DNA of 64,000 nucleotides from Fulvivirga ulvae. GTDB taxonomy: Bacteria > Bacteroidota > Bacteroidia > Cytophagales > Cyclobacteriaceae. A program made the position numbers and the translations under genes. Positions 42,334-51,348 of this stretch are shown one piece after another. The notes beneath the pieces were generated by a model. That model was not told the DNA's origin and made no database searches. It was given only the letters and a program-made list of their open reading frames with translations. Each line of letters starts with the position of its first letter. Positions within the stretch are counted from its first letter, which is position 1. Location: the NCBI RefSeq assembly GCF_021389975.1, contig NZ_CP089981.1:3993501-4057500 (forward strand). The letters run 5' to 3'.

Positions 42334-45249
42334 TTAGAATGAAATGTTCAGACCGACAGCTACACGTCGTGATACAGGGTACAGGTTAGAGTAAACGCCT
42401 TCAATACCCACCTCTGGATCCATGCCTGTGAATTTGGTGAAAGTCAGCAGGTTGTCGCCGGACACATAGATTTCCGCCGTGCTCATTTTAAGCTTGCTGA
42501 TCAGTCCGGTGGGTAATGTATAGCCCAGACGGACGTTTCTCATTCTCAGAAAGCTGCCATCTTCCAGGTATCGGGAAGAGGTTTTGTTCGACAAGTTGTT
42601 GCCACCATAGAAAGCCTGAGGGTGAGTGGCCTGGTCGCCTGGCTTTTCCCAGCGGCTCCAGTCATCGGCAAGCACCTGCTGGTTGTATGTAGGGTAAGCG
42701 CCGTCAGAGTCATAAAGCTCGCGGCTGGCATTGTAGATCTTGCCACCTTTCGAGAAAGCAAAGTTTGCCGACAGGGTAAGGCCTTTGTAGCCCAGTCTGG
42801 TATTGAAACCTCCGTAGAAGTCAGGAGAAGAAGTACCTACAATTTGTTTTGTAGCTTCATTCCAGTCCGTAGTTTCAGAAACTTCGCCTGTTTCAGGGTC
42901 TACTACCTCCCACAAAGGTGCTCCGGTTTCAGGGTCTACACCGAGCCATTTGTTCAAAAACCATGAGTTGAAATCTTCGCCAACACGGGAAACATTCCTT
43001 CCCCGGTCTATTTCCTGGTCTTCATATAGTTCTGTGATCTCATTGTTGTTGGAGCCAATGTTGAACCCTACGTTCCAGGTAAAGTCGCCATCTTTAAAAA
43101 TATCCACCGATGCCATGGTTTCGATACCCGTATTCTTCACGCCACCAATATTTTCCCAATAACCCGTGTAACCGGAGGCGGAAGGTAAAGTGACGAAATA
43201 AAGCAGGTCAGAAGTGTTTTTGTTGTAATACTCTACCGAGAAATTAACTCTTTCGAAAAGGAAAGCATCAATACCGATATTCGTCTGGTACGACTTTTCC
43301 CATGAAAGGTCATCGTTGCCCAACTGCGAAGGTGTGGTTACAGGCGCACCATTGTAGGTATTGCTAAGGTTGTACAGATCATATTGCGGGTAGAGAGAGC
43401 TTGGTCGATTTCCTACCGCACCATAACTTCCTCTCAGTTTCAGGGAGTTGATCGCTGCTACGTCAAAAAATGCCTCGTTGTGGATGTTCCAGCCTGCACT
43501 AAAAGAATAAAAGGTGCCGTACTGATTATTCCTTCCGAAATTCGAAGCGCCATCCCTTCTGATGGAAAACTGTGCCAGGTACCGGTTATCATATGAGTAA
43601 TCCGTATTGAAAAGGAATGATTGCAAGGCATAATCATTCTTAAAACCGTTGACATCGGCAGGCTTGGCGGCATTATTGAGAATTTCAGTGCCTGAAATAA
43701 TGCCATAGCCTGTCGCTCCCAGATCTTCAAACACATAGTCGTTGTACTCATAAGCCACCAGGGCATTGAGACTATGTGACCCAAATGATTTGGAATACCT
43801 GAGCATCTGGTTGGTGAACCTTGTGATCCGTTTGGCTGAGTAAGTGTAAAGCTCTCCATTATTGGCCTCGCCGGAATTAGACGCCGGGTCCGTGTACGAC
43901 TTGCTGTCACTACCATAAAGTGTGATGTTATTGGTAGAGATGAATGTCAGGTTCTGCAAAATGTCAAACTCAACGTCAAAGTTGGAAAATAGATTGAATG
44001 AAGTGCCCTCCGAATAGTTCCATTGCAGATCGTAGAGGTAATTACTCCTGTCGCGACCATACCAGGTCACACCCTGGTCCTGAGGGTTGACGATGGTGCC
44101 GTCTTCTTCATAGGCAGCATCCCAGGGCAGGTTAGTATACATTTGATATAAAGAATGCTGTTTGTTGTCCCTTTTACTATAGTTTGCTGCGATCTTGGGT
44201 TTAAGAGTCAGGCGTTCACTTACGTTATAGTCATGATTTAGCCTGAAGCTCAGCCGGTCATACTCATATCCCTTCACCGTACCGGTTTCGTCATAATAAC
44301 CCAGCGATATGAAAGTTTTTGATTTGTCTGTTCCTGCTGAAAAAGCCAGGGTATGGTCTTGCACCACACCGGTTTGCGTGCCATTTTCGATCCAGTTAAA
44401 GTCAGTTTTCAGTACGTCATCTGTGATTTCTGAAGGTATACTGGTGGGGTTGGCAAACTGGCCATAATAATCATAAAGCTGCGCAGAGTTCATCACCTCA
44501 AAGTTGCCCTGATTGAAATAGCTGTAACCTGTCCGCGTAGAAAGCGACAGCTTGCTTTTTCCTGTTTCCGCCTGGGTGGTGGTGACTACTATCACACCAT
44601 TGGCCCCTCGCGAGCCATAGAGTGCCGTTGCCGAAGCGTCCTTGAGTACCGAGATAGATTGTATTTCATTAGGGTTGAGGTTGGGTGTGCCATGATAAAT
44701 AGCGCCATCAACCACCCATAGCGGGTCAACATTGCCATTGAGTGAGGCGATACCCCGTATACGGATCACCGGCATGGATCCGGGCTGCCCTGATCCTGTA
44801 ACTACCTGTACACCTGCGGCTTTTCCCTGTAGCATAGTCGAAACATCAGGGGAAGTTACATCAGTGAGCTCTCCACCATCAATGCTGGTGACCGATGAAG
44901 TGACATCGGCTTTCTTTTTATTACCGTAAGCTACCACCACTATTTCCTGTAACTCAGAGATGGAAGGCGTTAAAGTAACATCCAGCGAGGTGCGGTTGCC
45001 AACCTGCGTTTCCAGTGTTTCATATCCTATAAAACTGTATATCAACGTAGAAGAGGGGTCTACATTGATAGTGTACTGGCCGTCAACATCAGTAACTACA
45101 CCCCGTGTAGTGTTTTTCACCAGTACGCTGACTCCCGGCATGGAAGTGCCTGTTTCTGCATCCAGTACCTTTCCTGATACCCTTTGCTCCTGAGCATAAG
45201 AAGCAGAGTATATAGAAAAGCAAAGTAGCATGAGCGTTAATTTTCTCAT
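42334..45249 (-). CDS. SusC/RagA family TonB-dependent outer-membrane transporter
   Basis: About 971 residues from MRKLTLMLLCFSIYSASYAQ (TTG at 45255 rejected). An N-terminal carboxypeptidase-D-like repeat (SGKVLDAETGTSMPGVSVLV) precedes the plug (VQVVTGSGQPGSMPVIRIRG; LWVVDGAIYHG; ATALYGSRGANGVIVVTT) and the beta-barrel. It imports ligand captured by the adjacent SusD using TonB energy. The SusC-type 'plug plus barrel' length is normal. The upstream region carries the conserved TTTCGTTTTATTTCTTT element shared with the symporter/agaS divergent region, linking it to that locus. Confidence 0.93.
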   Translation of the reverse strand: MRKLTLMLLCFSIYSASYAQEQRVSGKVLDAETGTSMPGVSVLVKNTTRGVVTDVDGQYTINVDPSSTLIYSFIGYETLETQVGNRTSLDVTLTPSISELQEIVVVAYGNKKKADVTSSVTSIDGGELTDVTSPDVSTMLQGKAAGVQVVTGSGQPGSMPVIRIRGIASLNGNVDPLWVVDGAIYHGTPNLNPNEIQSISVLKDASATALYGSRGANGVIVVTTTQAETGKSKLSLSTRTGYSYFNQGNFEVMNSAQLYDYYGQFANPTSIPSEITDDVLKTDFNWIENGTQTGVVQDHTLAFSAGTDKSKTFISLGYYDETGTVKGYEYDRLSFRLNHDYNVSERLTLKPKIAANYSKRDNKQHSLYQMYTNLPWDAAYEEDGTIVNPQDQGVTWYGRDRSNYLYDLQWNYSEGTSFNLFSNFDVEFDILQNLTFISTNNITLYGSDSKSYTDPASNSGEANNGELYTYSAKRITRFTNQMLRYSKSFGSHSLNALVAYEYNDYVFEDLGATGYGIISGTEILNNAAKPADVNGFKNDYALQSFLFNTDYSYDNRYLAQFSIRRDGASNFGRNNQYGTFYSFSAGWNIHNEAFFDVAAINSLKLRGSYGAVGNRPSSLYPQYDLYNLSNTYNGAPVTTPSQLGNDDLSWEKSYQTNIGIDAFLFERVNFSVEYYNKNTSDLLYFVTLPSASGYTGYWENIGGVKNTGIETMASVDIFKDGDFTWNVGFNIGSNNNEITELYEDQEIDRGRNVSRVGEDFNSWFLNKWLGVDPETGAPLWEVVDPETGEVSETTDWNEATKQIVGTSSPDFYGGFNTRLGYKGLTLSANFAFSKGGKIYNASRELYDSDGAYPTYNQQVLADDWSRWEKPGDQATHPQAFYGGNNLSNKTSSRYLEDGSFLRMRNVRLGYTLPTGLISKLKMSTAEIYVSGDNLLTFTKFTGMDPEVGIEGVYSNLYPVSRRVAVGLNISF

Positions 45250-45444
45250 AATCAAATGGGTTAAAAGATTAATCGGTTGTTTTAAGTTTTCCTTTTAAAG
45301 ACTATGAAAGTAATTGTCTCCTTAAATCTTTTATTTCATTGCTTTTTATTGAAAATCAAGATCTTAAAAACACTTAATTCTTTCTTAATCTTTCGACAAT
45401 ATAGAAATAATATGAATTAATAAAAAATAATGAAACTTTTTTTC

Positions 45445-45464
45445 TTTCGTTTTATTTCTTTATT
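45445..45464. promoter_or_regulatory. AgaR-like operator candidate upstream of SusC
   Basis: TTTCGTTTTATTTCTTT (45445-45461) is identical to 48234-48250, with GAAAC plus a T-tract preceding it in both places. The repeated TTTC/TTTT pattern resembles the DeoR-family AgaR operator (TTTCRTTTYRTTTY, from memory). It lies about 195 bases before the SusC start. Confidence 0.45.
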
Positions 45465-45627
45465 CAAATTCGAAAGTAAAGGAAGTTGTGCTTTGCTTTG
45501 GTGCTATAAATCAAGCCAGAGGTATGGATGTTCCAATGCAATCCCACCCACGTCTCGGACGCACCCCGATGGTAGTCGGGGTAAGAATCCGGGATCCCCT
45601 GATTAAGTGTGCAGTCCAGAGTTCGGG

Positions 45628-45714
45628 CACTGCCTCGATCGGGGAGATCCTGAATATTCTCTATGAAGTCCGGTGGTGATTTTTGAGCGCGCAAAAGAAA
45701 ATTTCAGGATGACG
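45628..45714 (+). repeat. Dispersed repeat element, copy B
   Basis: Positions 45628-45669 match 38615-38656 at 36 of 42 bases, and 45696-45714 match 38683-38700 with one inserted base and one change. Same orientation as copy A, about 7 kb away. Confidence 0.6.
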
Positions 45715-45719
45715 CGGCG

Positions 45720-46229
45720 TTTCGAGGGTATTCGAAGAGTACTTGGAGGATAAATCACAACATCTGAGAGTTGTTCCTTGACTACTAGACGAGAAATGTC
45801 GCCCGATTTAACATTTCTATATCTTCAGCAAAACTCCCTTGTTCTCCGTCGCGCTAACCACTTCTTCTTCTAATGTCCCAGTAGGGTCTCTCGTAGAGGA
45901 CTCTACGGCATTCGGATGCACAATCTTTTAGTTTTGCATACCTCTGACATTATGCAAATGACGTGTGTTTCGACGGGCTTTGACGGGTTTTTGGGGATTA
46001 ATCGCAATATCAGAAAGTTATTCTTTTTTGATCTCTAATAAGACATGTCACCGGTCTGACGCCTCTATATTCTTAAACAAAACTTTCCTTTGTTCTACCA
46101 AGCAAAATCCTTACACTACTCCTCCCTCGAGGGAGGTGGTCGTAGACCGGAGGGTGTTCTGCGCTATCCAACCATTCTAAAACACCCGCTCCCTGATTTC
46201 CGAGTAGAGTCTCTCGAAGAGGACTCTAC
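45720..46229 (+). repeat. Degenerate tandem duplication with hairpin ends
   Basis: Unit 1 starts TTTCGAGGG at 45721 and ends GTAGGGTCTCTCGTAGAGGA with CTCTAC (45881-45906). Unit 2 starts TTTCGACGGG near 45969 and ends with GTAGAGTCTCTCGAAGAGGA and CTCTAC (46204-46229). Shared internal words include GGAT-AATC, AGTT-TTC, ATGTC, TCTATAT and TTGTTCT. Unit 2 holds an extra segment with the 16-base palindrome CCTCCCTCGAGGGAGG (46121-46136). Confidence 0.55.
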
Positions 46230-46274
46230 GACTTGCTTGCACTCTCCTGGTCACGGCGCAATGAAATCTCTGCC

Positions 46275-48110
46275 CTAAAACACCCGCTTCTTAATCCTAT
46301 TCCAAACCCTCCAAAGCAGATACGCGCCAAAAACGACCACACTGCTAAGTATTATGGCCTTGGTATACATCCCATAGATCCAATACCCGGTGGCGAACAG
46401 CGCGCCATAAACGATCAGGCAGCCCAAAAGCATGGCAATAATACCCGACGGGACACTCCATGATTGATCAGAAGAGGTAATGCGGTGCCCTGATGTCTCC
46501 GCGTGGGAGATAATCTTTTTCCATCCCGGACCTCCCGGCTGTACCTTTTTGTAGAAGCTGAACAAGGTCTGATCAGTTTCCGGTCGGGTTGCCAGTGTGG
46601 TGGCCAGCCATGCGGCCGTTGTGAACAATACCACTACCGGATAAGCAGCCCAGTCAGGCATAAGGCCATATATTGGCGCTCCGGAGGCTGATGTGCCGCC
46701 GAATAGCTGTGTTCCAAGCGAAGTGAAATTAATTAAGATTGAAATAAGGCCTGATGAAAACATGGCTACGATCTCACTCCAGGCATTAATTCTCCACCAA
46801 AACCAGCGAAGAATAAAGATCAGGCCAGTGCCGGCCCCAAACATCAGTATAATGTTGAAGAGCTGCAATGCATTGTTTAAAACCAGTGCTAATGCTGCAC
46901 TTACCACCATCAGTAATATAGTTGAAACCCTGCCAACGGCTACCAGTCTTTTCTGGGAGGCGTTCTTATCAATGAATTGCAGGTAGAAGTCATTGACAAT
47001 ATAAGAGGAGCCCCAATTGAGGTGGGTGGAGATGGTAGACATGTATGCGGCTATTAATGAGGTAAGTACAAGTCCCAGCAGGCCATTGGGAAGCTTGGTC
47101 AGCATGGCGGGGTAGGCCAGGTCATGGCCCAGTTTGTCGGGAGCGATGTTGGGGAAAGCCTGTTGTATACTGGCGATATCCGGATAAAGGATCAGAGAGG
47201 CCAGGGCAACCAGTATCCAGGGCCATGGACGCAGGGCATAATGTAATATGTTGAAGAAAAAGGTTGCGCCCACCGCATGATTCTCATTTTTTGCGGCCAG
47301 CATCCGTTGTGCAATATAGCCGCCACCTCCCGGCTCAGCTCCCGGATACCAGGCACTCCACCATTGCACGGCAAGAGGGATGACCAGTAGTGTTATTAAA
47401 GCATTTGTATCACTCAGGTCAGGTAGTATATTGAGTTTGCCGGCTACATTTTCATGATTAAGCAAGGGGCTGATGCCACCTACCTCCGGTAAATTTACAC
47501 AGTAGTAAGCAGCACCAATGCTCCCTGCCATCGCGACAAAGAATAACAAAAAATCTGTATATACAACGCCTTTAAAACCACCTGCGGCACTGAAAATAAC
47601 GGTCACGAGCCCTGCAATACCCACCGTTTGTAAAGGGCTCAGATCCAGCATGATCTGGCCAATTTTAATGGCAGCCAGCGTAACTGCCGACATAGCTAAA
47701 ATATTGAAGATCACCCCCATGTAAACAGACCTGAAGCCGCGCAGAAACCGGGCAGGTTTGCCGCCGTAGCGCAATTCGTAAAACTCAATGTCAGTGGTTA
47801 CATTCGATTTTCTCCACAATCTGGCATAAATAAAGACTGTAAGCAGTCCCGTAAGTAGAAAAGCCCACCAGACCCAATTGCCGGATACGCCATTATTTCT
47901 CACAATGTCAGTAACAAGATTAGGTGTGTCGGTAGAAAAGGTGGTGGCGACCATAGACAGGCCTAAAAGCCACCACGGCATCGTTTTCCCTGAAAGAAAA
48001 TAGTCTGATGAGCTTTTGCCGGATTTTCTCGCTACCAGTATGCCTATGAGCAGGGTGATGCTGAAAAAACTGCCTAATAATATATAATCAAGTGTGGAAA
48101 GTGATATCAT
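46275..48110 (-). CDS. Sodium:solute symporter family transporter
   Basis: 611 residues with about 13-14 hydrophobic segments. The family start MISLSTLDYILLGSFFSITL is followed by KSSSDYFLSGKTMPWWLLGL. The characteristic SSS motif lies in YFLSG and the NWGSSYIVNDFYLQ region. It belongs to the sodium/sugar (SGLT-like) symporter group and would carry the monosaccharide across the inner membrane after outer-membrane uptake by SusC/D. It is divergent from agaS, sharing the 230-base intergenic region with the conserved operator-like element. Substrate by context: GalNAc or galactosamine. Confidence 0.85.
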   Translation of the reverse strand: MISLSTLDYILLGSFFSITLLIGILVARKSGKSSSDYFLSGKTMPWWLLGLSMVATTFSTDTPNLVTDIVRNNGVSGNWVWWAFLLTGLLTVFIYARLWRKSNVTTDIEFYELRYGGKPARFLRGFRSVYMGVIFNILAMSAVTLAAIKIGQIMLDLSPLQTVGIAGLVTVIFSAAGGFKGVVYTDFLLFFVAMAGSIGAAYYCVNLPEVGGISPLLNHENVAGKLNILPDLSDTNALITLLVIPLAVQWWSAWYPGAEPGGGGYIAQRMLAAKNENHAVGATFFFNILHYALRPWPWILVALASLILYPDIASIQQAFPNIAPDKLGHDLAYPAMLTKLPNGLLGLVLTSLIAAYMSTISTHLNWGSSYIVNDFYLQFIDKNASQKRLVAVGRVSTILLMVVSAALALVLNNALQLFNIILMFGAGTGLIFILRWFWWRINAWSEIVAMFSSGLISILINFTSLGTQLFGGTSASGAPIYGLMPDWAAYPVVVLFTTAAWLATTLATRPETDQTLFSFYKKVQPGGPGWKKIISHAETSGHRITSSDQSWSVPSGIIAMLLGCLIVYGALFATGYWIYGMYTKAIILSSVVVFGAYLLWRVWNRIKKRVF

Positions 48111-48216
48111 ACAGGTTTGAATTTTTAATGCAATGCAATGATAAACATAAGCTTAAGTAGCTTTCAATCTTTCGTTGTTTTGTTAGTTTGTCGTAAAAGT
48201 AATAAAAAATAAATAT

Positions 48217-48256
48217 AACGAAACTTTTTTTTATTTCGTTTTATTTCTTTTTATTT
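48217..48256. promoter_or_regulatory. AgaR-like operator in the symporter/agaS divergent region
   Basis: AACGAAA (48217-48223) and TTTCGTT (48234-48240) form an inverted repeat around ten bases, followed by TTTTATTTCTTTTTATTT. TTTCGTTTTATTTCTTT is identical to the SusC upstream element. Its place between the two divergent genes suggests a common operator for the regulator at 54778. Confidence 0.5.
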
Positions 48257-48341
48257 GAAACATCGATCGGTTATGGATTGACTGAAGACTCTCACTTGTT
48301 GGAAATAATTCGATCGGATACATACTTTGAATCATTAGAAT

Positions 48342-49481
48342 ATGTCCATAGACACGGTTAATAATAAAAAGACAGATATCAACACGGGAAACGAAATTTT
48401 CAACCAGCCTCGTGTATGGAGAAAAGTTTTTGGTTTCATTCAGGGCAAAAGACAAGAGATAAGAGATTTCCTTTTGCCGGTATTGTCAAATCCTGATCTC
48501 CGGATTGTACTTTCAGGAGCGGGTTCTTCGGCTTTTTTAGGAGAAGCCGCAAAAAGTATAGTGGCGAAAAGTACGGGGAGGACCACCATAGCAGTTCCAA
48601 CTACTGATATTGTAACGCATCCTGACGTATTGTTTGCTAATGGTGCCCCGGTGTTACTGGTTTCATTTGCCCGCTCAGGCAATAGTCCTGAGAGTCTGGA
48701 AGCCGTTACCCTGGCTGATGAATATTATAAAAATGTCTACCATCTTATCATTACCTGCAATAAAGATGGCCGGTTGGCAGGGTACTCCAATGGCAAGACC
48801 CTGAGCCTTGTGCTTCCGGAAGAAACCAATGATAAAAGCCTCGCCATGACGGGCAGCTTTACATCAATGCTGTTAACGATCCTGCTTATTGCAGATATGG
48901 AGAACCTTGATAAAATGAAGCTCATACTGGATAAAATGGTTGAGCAGGCAAAATATATTTTTGAATATAAGAGCATTCTTGAAGGCATCATCTCAGATGA
49001 CTTCGAGCGTGCAGTATTTCTGGGCTCGGGCGAAATGCTGGGGATAGCCAGAGAGTGTAGCCTTAAGCTACAGGAGCTCACCGACGGTCAGGTTATATGC
49101 AAACACGACTCTTTCCTGGCTTTCAGGCACGGGCCAAGGGCTGTGGTCAATCATAAAACACTCATGGTATACCTCTTTTCGGGCAGCGACCATGTTTTAA
49201 AATACGAAAAGGACCTTGCAGCAAACATTGCGGAAGATCCGAGGCAAATCAGGTCAATTTCCGTGGGCGGTTTGTCAGATCCTGAAATTCCAAATTCAGT
49301 ATGGATATCGCTCAATACAGATCAGGAAGATCAGTTTCAGATAATTCCCGTTACGCTGGTTGGTCAGCTACTGGGGTATTACAAATCACTTAACCTCGGC
49401 CTTGATCCTGATAATCCATCCGTTACCGGAGCGATAAGCAGGGTAGTGAAAGGAGTTAACATTTACAAAAAAGGAAAATAA
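48342..49481 (+). CDS. agaS: AgaS-type SIS-domain deaminase/isomerase
   Basis: 379 residues with two sugar-isomerase (SIS) domains: RIVLSGAGSSAFLGEAAKSI, VSFARSGNSPES, DKSLAMTGSFTSML in the first half and VFLGSGEMLGIARECSLKLQ, SFLAFRHGPRAVVN in the second. AgaS proteins convert galactosamine 6-phosphate to tagatose 6-phosphate and ammonia. It is the first gene of a plus-strand operon with two PfkB kinases and an aldolase, which fits this step. The stop overlaps the next ATG by one base. Confidence 0.88.
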   Translation: MSIDTVNNKKTDINTGNEIFNQPRVWRKVFGFIQGKRQEIRDFLLPVLSNPDLRIVLSGAGSSAFLGEAAKSIVAKSTGRTTIAVPTTDIVTHPDVLFANGAPVLLVSFARSGNSPESLEAVTLADEYYKNVYHLIITCNKDGRLAGYSNGKTLSLVLPEETNDKSLAMTGSFTSMLLTILLIADMENLDKMKLILDKMVEQAKYIFEYKSILEGIISDDFERAVFLGSGEMLGIARECSLKLQELTDGQVICKHDSFLAFRHGPRAVVNHKTLMVYLFSGSDHVLKYEKDLAANIAEDPRQIRSISVGGLSDPEIPNSVWISLNTDQEDQFQIIPVTLVGQLLGYYKSLNLGLDPDNPSVTGAISRVVKGVNIYKKGK

Positions 49482-50404
49482 TGATATTGAGTATTTGCCC
49501 GAATCCTTCTATTGATACCTACGCCTGGCTGGAGCAACTGGAACCCGGACAGGTAAACCGTATCGGTAAATTGCTGGAGTACCCCGGAGGCAAAGGAACT
49601 CACGTGGCCATGGCACTAAAGGAGCTTGGAGCAGATACCAATTTGCTGGGGATCTGGGCTGGTTATAGCGGGAGCTGGATCAGGCAGAAGTGCGAAGAGA
49701 CCGGAATAGCCTGTGGAGGGGTTACCGTGTCAGGTACCAGCCGCAAGTGCTATACTTTCAGGAGCCAGAACGACCGGTTTGACAACACGGAGCTTCTTGA
49801 ACCCGGACCGGAACTCTCACAAAGCAGCTATGCCCGTTTCAGGGATGTTTGCTATCACCAATTTCCTCAGAGTGACCTCATTTGTATTTCAGGCTCATGG
49901 CCTCAGGGAGCACCTGCCAATGCCTGTGCCGGGATCATCGAGCTGGCGGAAGGTGCCGGGAAGAAAATTATAGTGGATTGCTCCGGCGCTCAGCTTACCC
50001 ATATTATAAAGCAGCGGTTTTTCGGGGTACACCTGAACGAGACCGAAGCCCTTGCCCTGGGTGCGGATAATATTGAGGAAGCTCTGGCTATGCTTAGTCG
50101 TAATATAGAGCTGGTAGCCATTACCAAGGGAGCTGATGGACTATGGCTGAGCTACAATGATCAGGTAGTCCATGCGAATGTTGATATTGAGCATGTGATC
50201 AGTACCGTGGGAAGTGGCGATTGCCTCACGGCGGGTATGGCCTACGCAGTGCACAAAGGCTTTGAATTGGAAGATATTGCGCGTTATGCAGTAGCCTGCG
50301 GCGCGGCCAACTGCCTATTTGAGGGCATCGGCCAGTTGAAAATAGATGATGTGGAATCTCTGTTACCAAACGTGAAAGTAAAAGTAATGGCTTATGGCAG
50401 CTAA
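49481..50404 (+). CDS. PfkB kinase, 1-phosphofructokinase/tagatose-6-phosphate kinase type
   Basis: 307 residues. The LacC/FruK-type start ILSICPNPSIDTYAWLE, the PGGKGTHVAMALKELGA block and the catalytic TVGSGDCLTAGMAYAV motif (Asp base) are visible. Enzymes of this type phosphorylate tagatose 6-phosphate (or fructose 1-phosphate) to the bisphosphate with ATP. Between AgaS and an aldolase, a role on tagatose 6-phosphate is the simplest reading. It overlaps the next kinase gene by 11 bases. Confidence 0.85.
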   Translation: MILSICPNPSIDTYAWLEQLEPGQVNRIGKLLEYPGGKGTHVAMALKELGADTNLLGIWAGYSGSWIRQKCEETGIACGGVTVSGTSRKCYTFRSQNDRFDNTELLEPGPELSQSSYARFRDVCYHQFPQSDLICISGSWPQGAPANACAGIIELAEGAGKKIIVDCSGAQLTHIIKQRFFGVHLNETEALALGADNIEEALAMLSRNIELVAITKGADGLWLSYNDQVVHANVDIEHVISTVGSGDCLTAGMAYAVHKGFELEDIARYAVACGAANCLFEGIGQLKIDDVESLLPNVKVKVMAYGS

Positions 50405-51341
50405 GGATATTCTTGTAGTCGGAGAGTTGAATGTTGACCTCATTATGAGCGGTATGCCTTCCGTTCCTGAAATCGGAAAGGAGATACTGGCCCATGATAT
50501 GACGCTGACCCTGGGTAGTTCATCGGCTATCATGGCTTCTAATATAGCCGCATTAGGTGCTGGTACGAGCTTCTGTGGCAAATTGGGGAGTGATTATTTT
50601 GGTGATTACATCCTTGGGGAGTTGCAGGGCAGGGGAGTGGATACCACCTGGATCACCAGGTCGCCCGATCATAAAACAGGGGCTACCGTAGTGATGAACT
50701 ACGATCAGGACAGGGCCAATGTTACCTTTTGCGGTGCTATGGAGGCCTTGGGTCTGGAAGATATTCCGTGGGATAATTTACATGAATTCAGACACCTGCA
50801 CCTTTCCAATTTCTTTATTCAGAAGAAGCTCAGAAATGATATCGTTGAGCTTTTCAAAAAAGCCAAATCATGTGGAGTAACTACCTCTCTCGATCTGCAG
50901 TGGGATCCGGCCGGTACATGGGAATTTGATCATCAGGCCTGTCTGCCTTATGTGGATATTTTTCTTCCTAATGAGGCGGAATTACTGGCCCTGACTGGTA
51001 GCCATAATGCAGAGGAGGCATTGAGACAGATCATGCCGTATGCCAACACCATTGCTTTGAAGCTGGGGGAGAAGGGGAGCATAGGTATTAGCGGGGACCA
51101 ACGTACGGAAGTGCCTGCCTTTAAAACTGCTCAGTTTGTAGATGCCATAGGGGCGGGAGATTCGTTCAACGCAGGTTTTATACATCAATACCTCAAAGGA
51201 GCCACGATGGCTGATTGCCTGAAACATGGCAACCTTGCAGGGGCTTTAAATACTACTGCCGCCGGTGGTACCAGGGCTTTTACTGACAGGGCTACACTTG
51301 AGGAGCGAATGCAGGCAATATTAAAAAATGGTTCAAAATAG
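50394..51341 (+). CDS. PfkB family sugar kinase (probable amino-sugar kinase)
   Basis: 315 residues of the ribokinase type: DILVVGELNVDLIMSGMPSV, TLGSSSAIMASNIAALGAGT and the catalytic DAIGAGDSFNAGFIHQYL motif. The sugar specificity cannot be read from motifs. The other PfkB enzyme here fits tagatose 6-phosphate, and no ROK-type AgaK or PTS is present, so this one is a candidate to phosphorylate the imported GalNAc or galactosamine at C6. It overlaps both neighbouring genes' ends closely, indicating one operon. Confidence 0.82.
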   Translation: MAAKDILVVGELNVDLIMSGMPSVPEIGKEILAHDMTLTLGSSSAIMASNIAALGAGTSFCGKLGSDYFGDYILGELQGRGVDTTWITRSPDHKTGATVVMNYDQDRANVTFCGAMEALGLEDIPWDNLHEFRHLHLSNFFIQKKLRNDIVELFKKAKSCGVTTSLDLQWDPAGTWEFDHQACLPYVDIFLPNEAELLALTGSHNAEEALRQIMPYANTIALKLGEKGSIGISGDQRTEVPAFKTAQFVDAIGAGDSFNAGFIHQYLKGATMADCLKHGNLAGALNTTAAGGTRAFTDRATLEERMQAILKNGSK

Positions 51342-51348
51342 CAGTAAG

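Larger units (their letters stand above)
45250..46274. other. Repeat-rich intergenic region between SusC and the symporter
   Basis: About 1 kb without a credible gene. It contains the AgaR-like element near 45445, the second copy of the dispersed repeat (45628-45714), a small hairpin ACCCCGA/TCGGGGT near 45565, and a degenerate tandem duplication at 45720-46229. It appears to be an accumulation site for short repeats rather than a degraded gene. Confidence 0.55.

Noticed and set aside
43458..43916. A 152-codon minus-strand frame
   Set aside because: It is in a different frame within the SusC gene and has a low-complexity composition.
48264..48320. Direct CGATCGG repeats upstream of agaS as a second operator
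   Set aside because: Only seven bases are shared and no third copy was seen near other genes of the locus.
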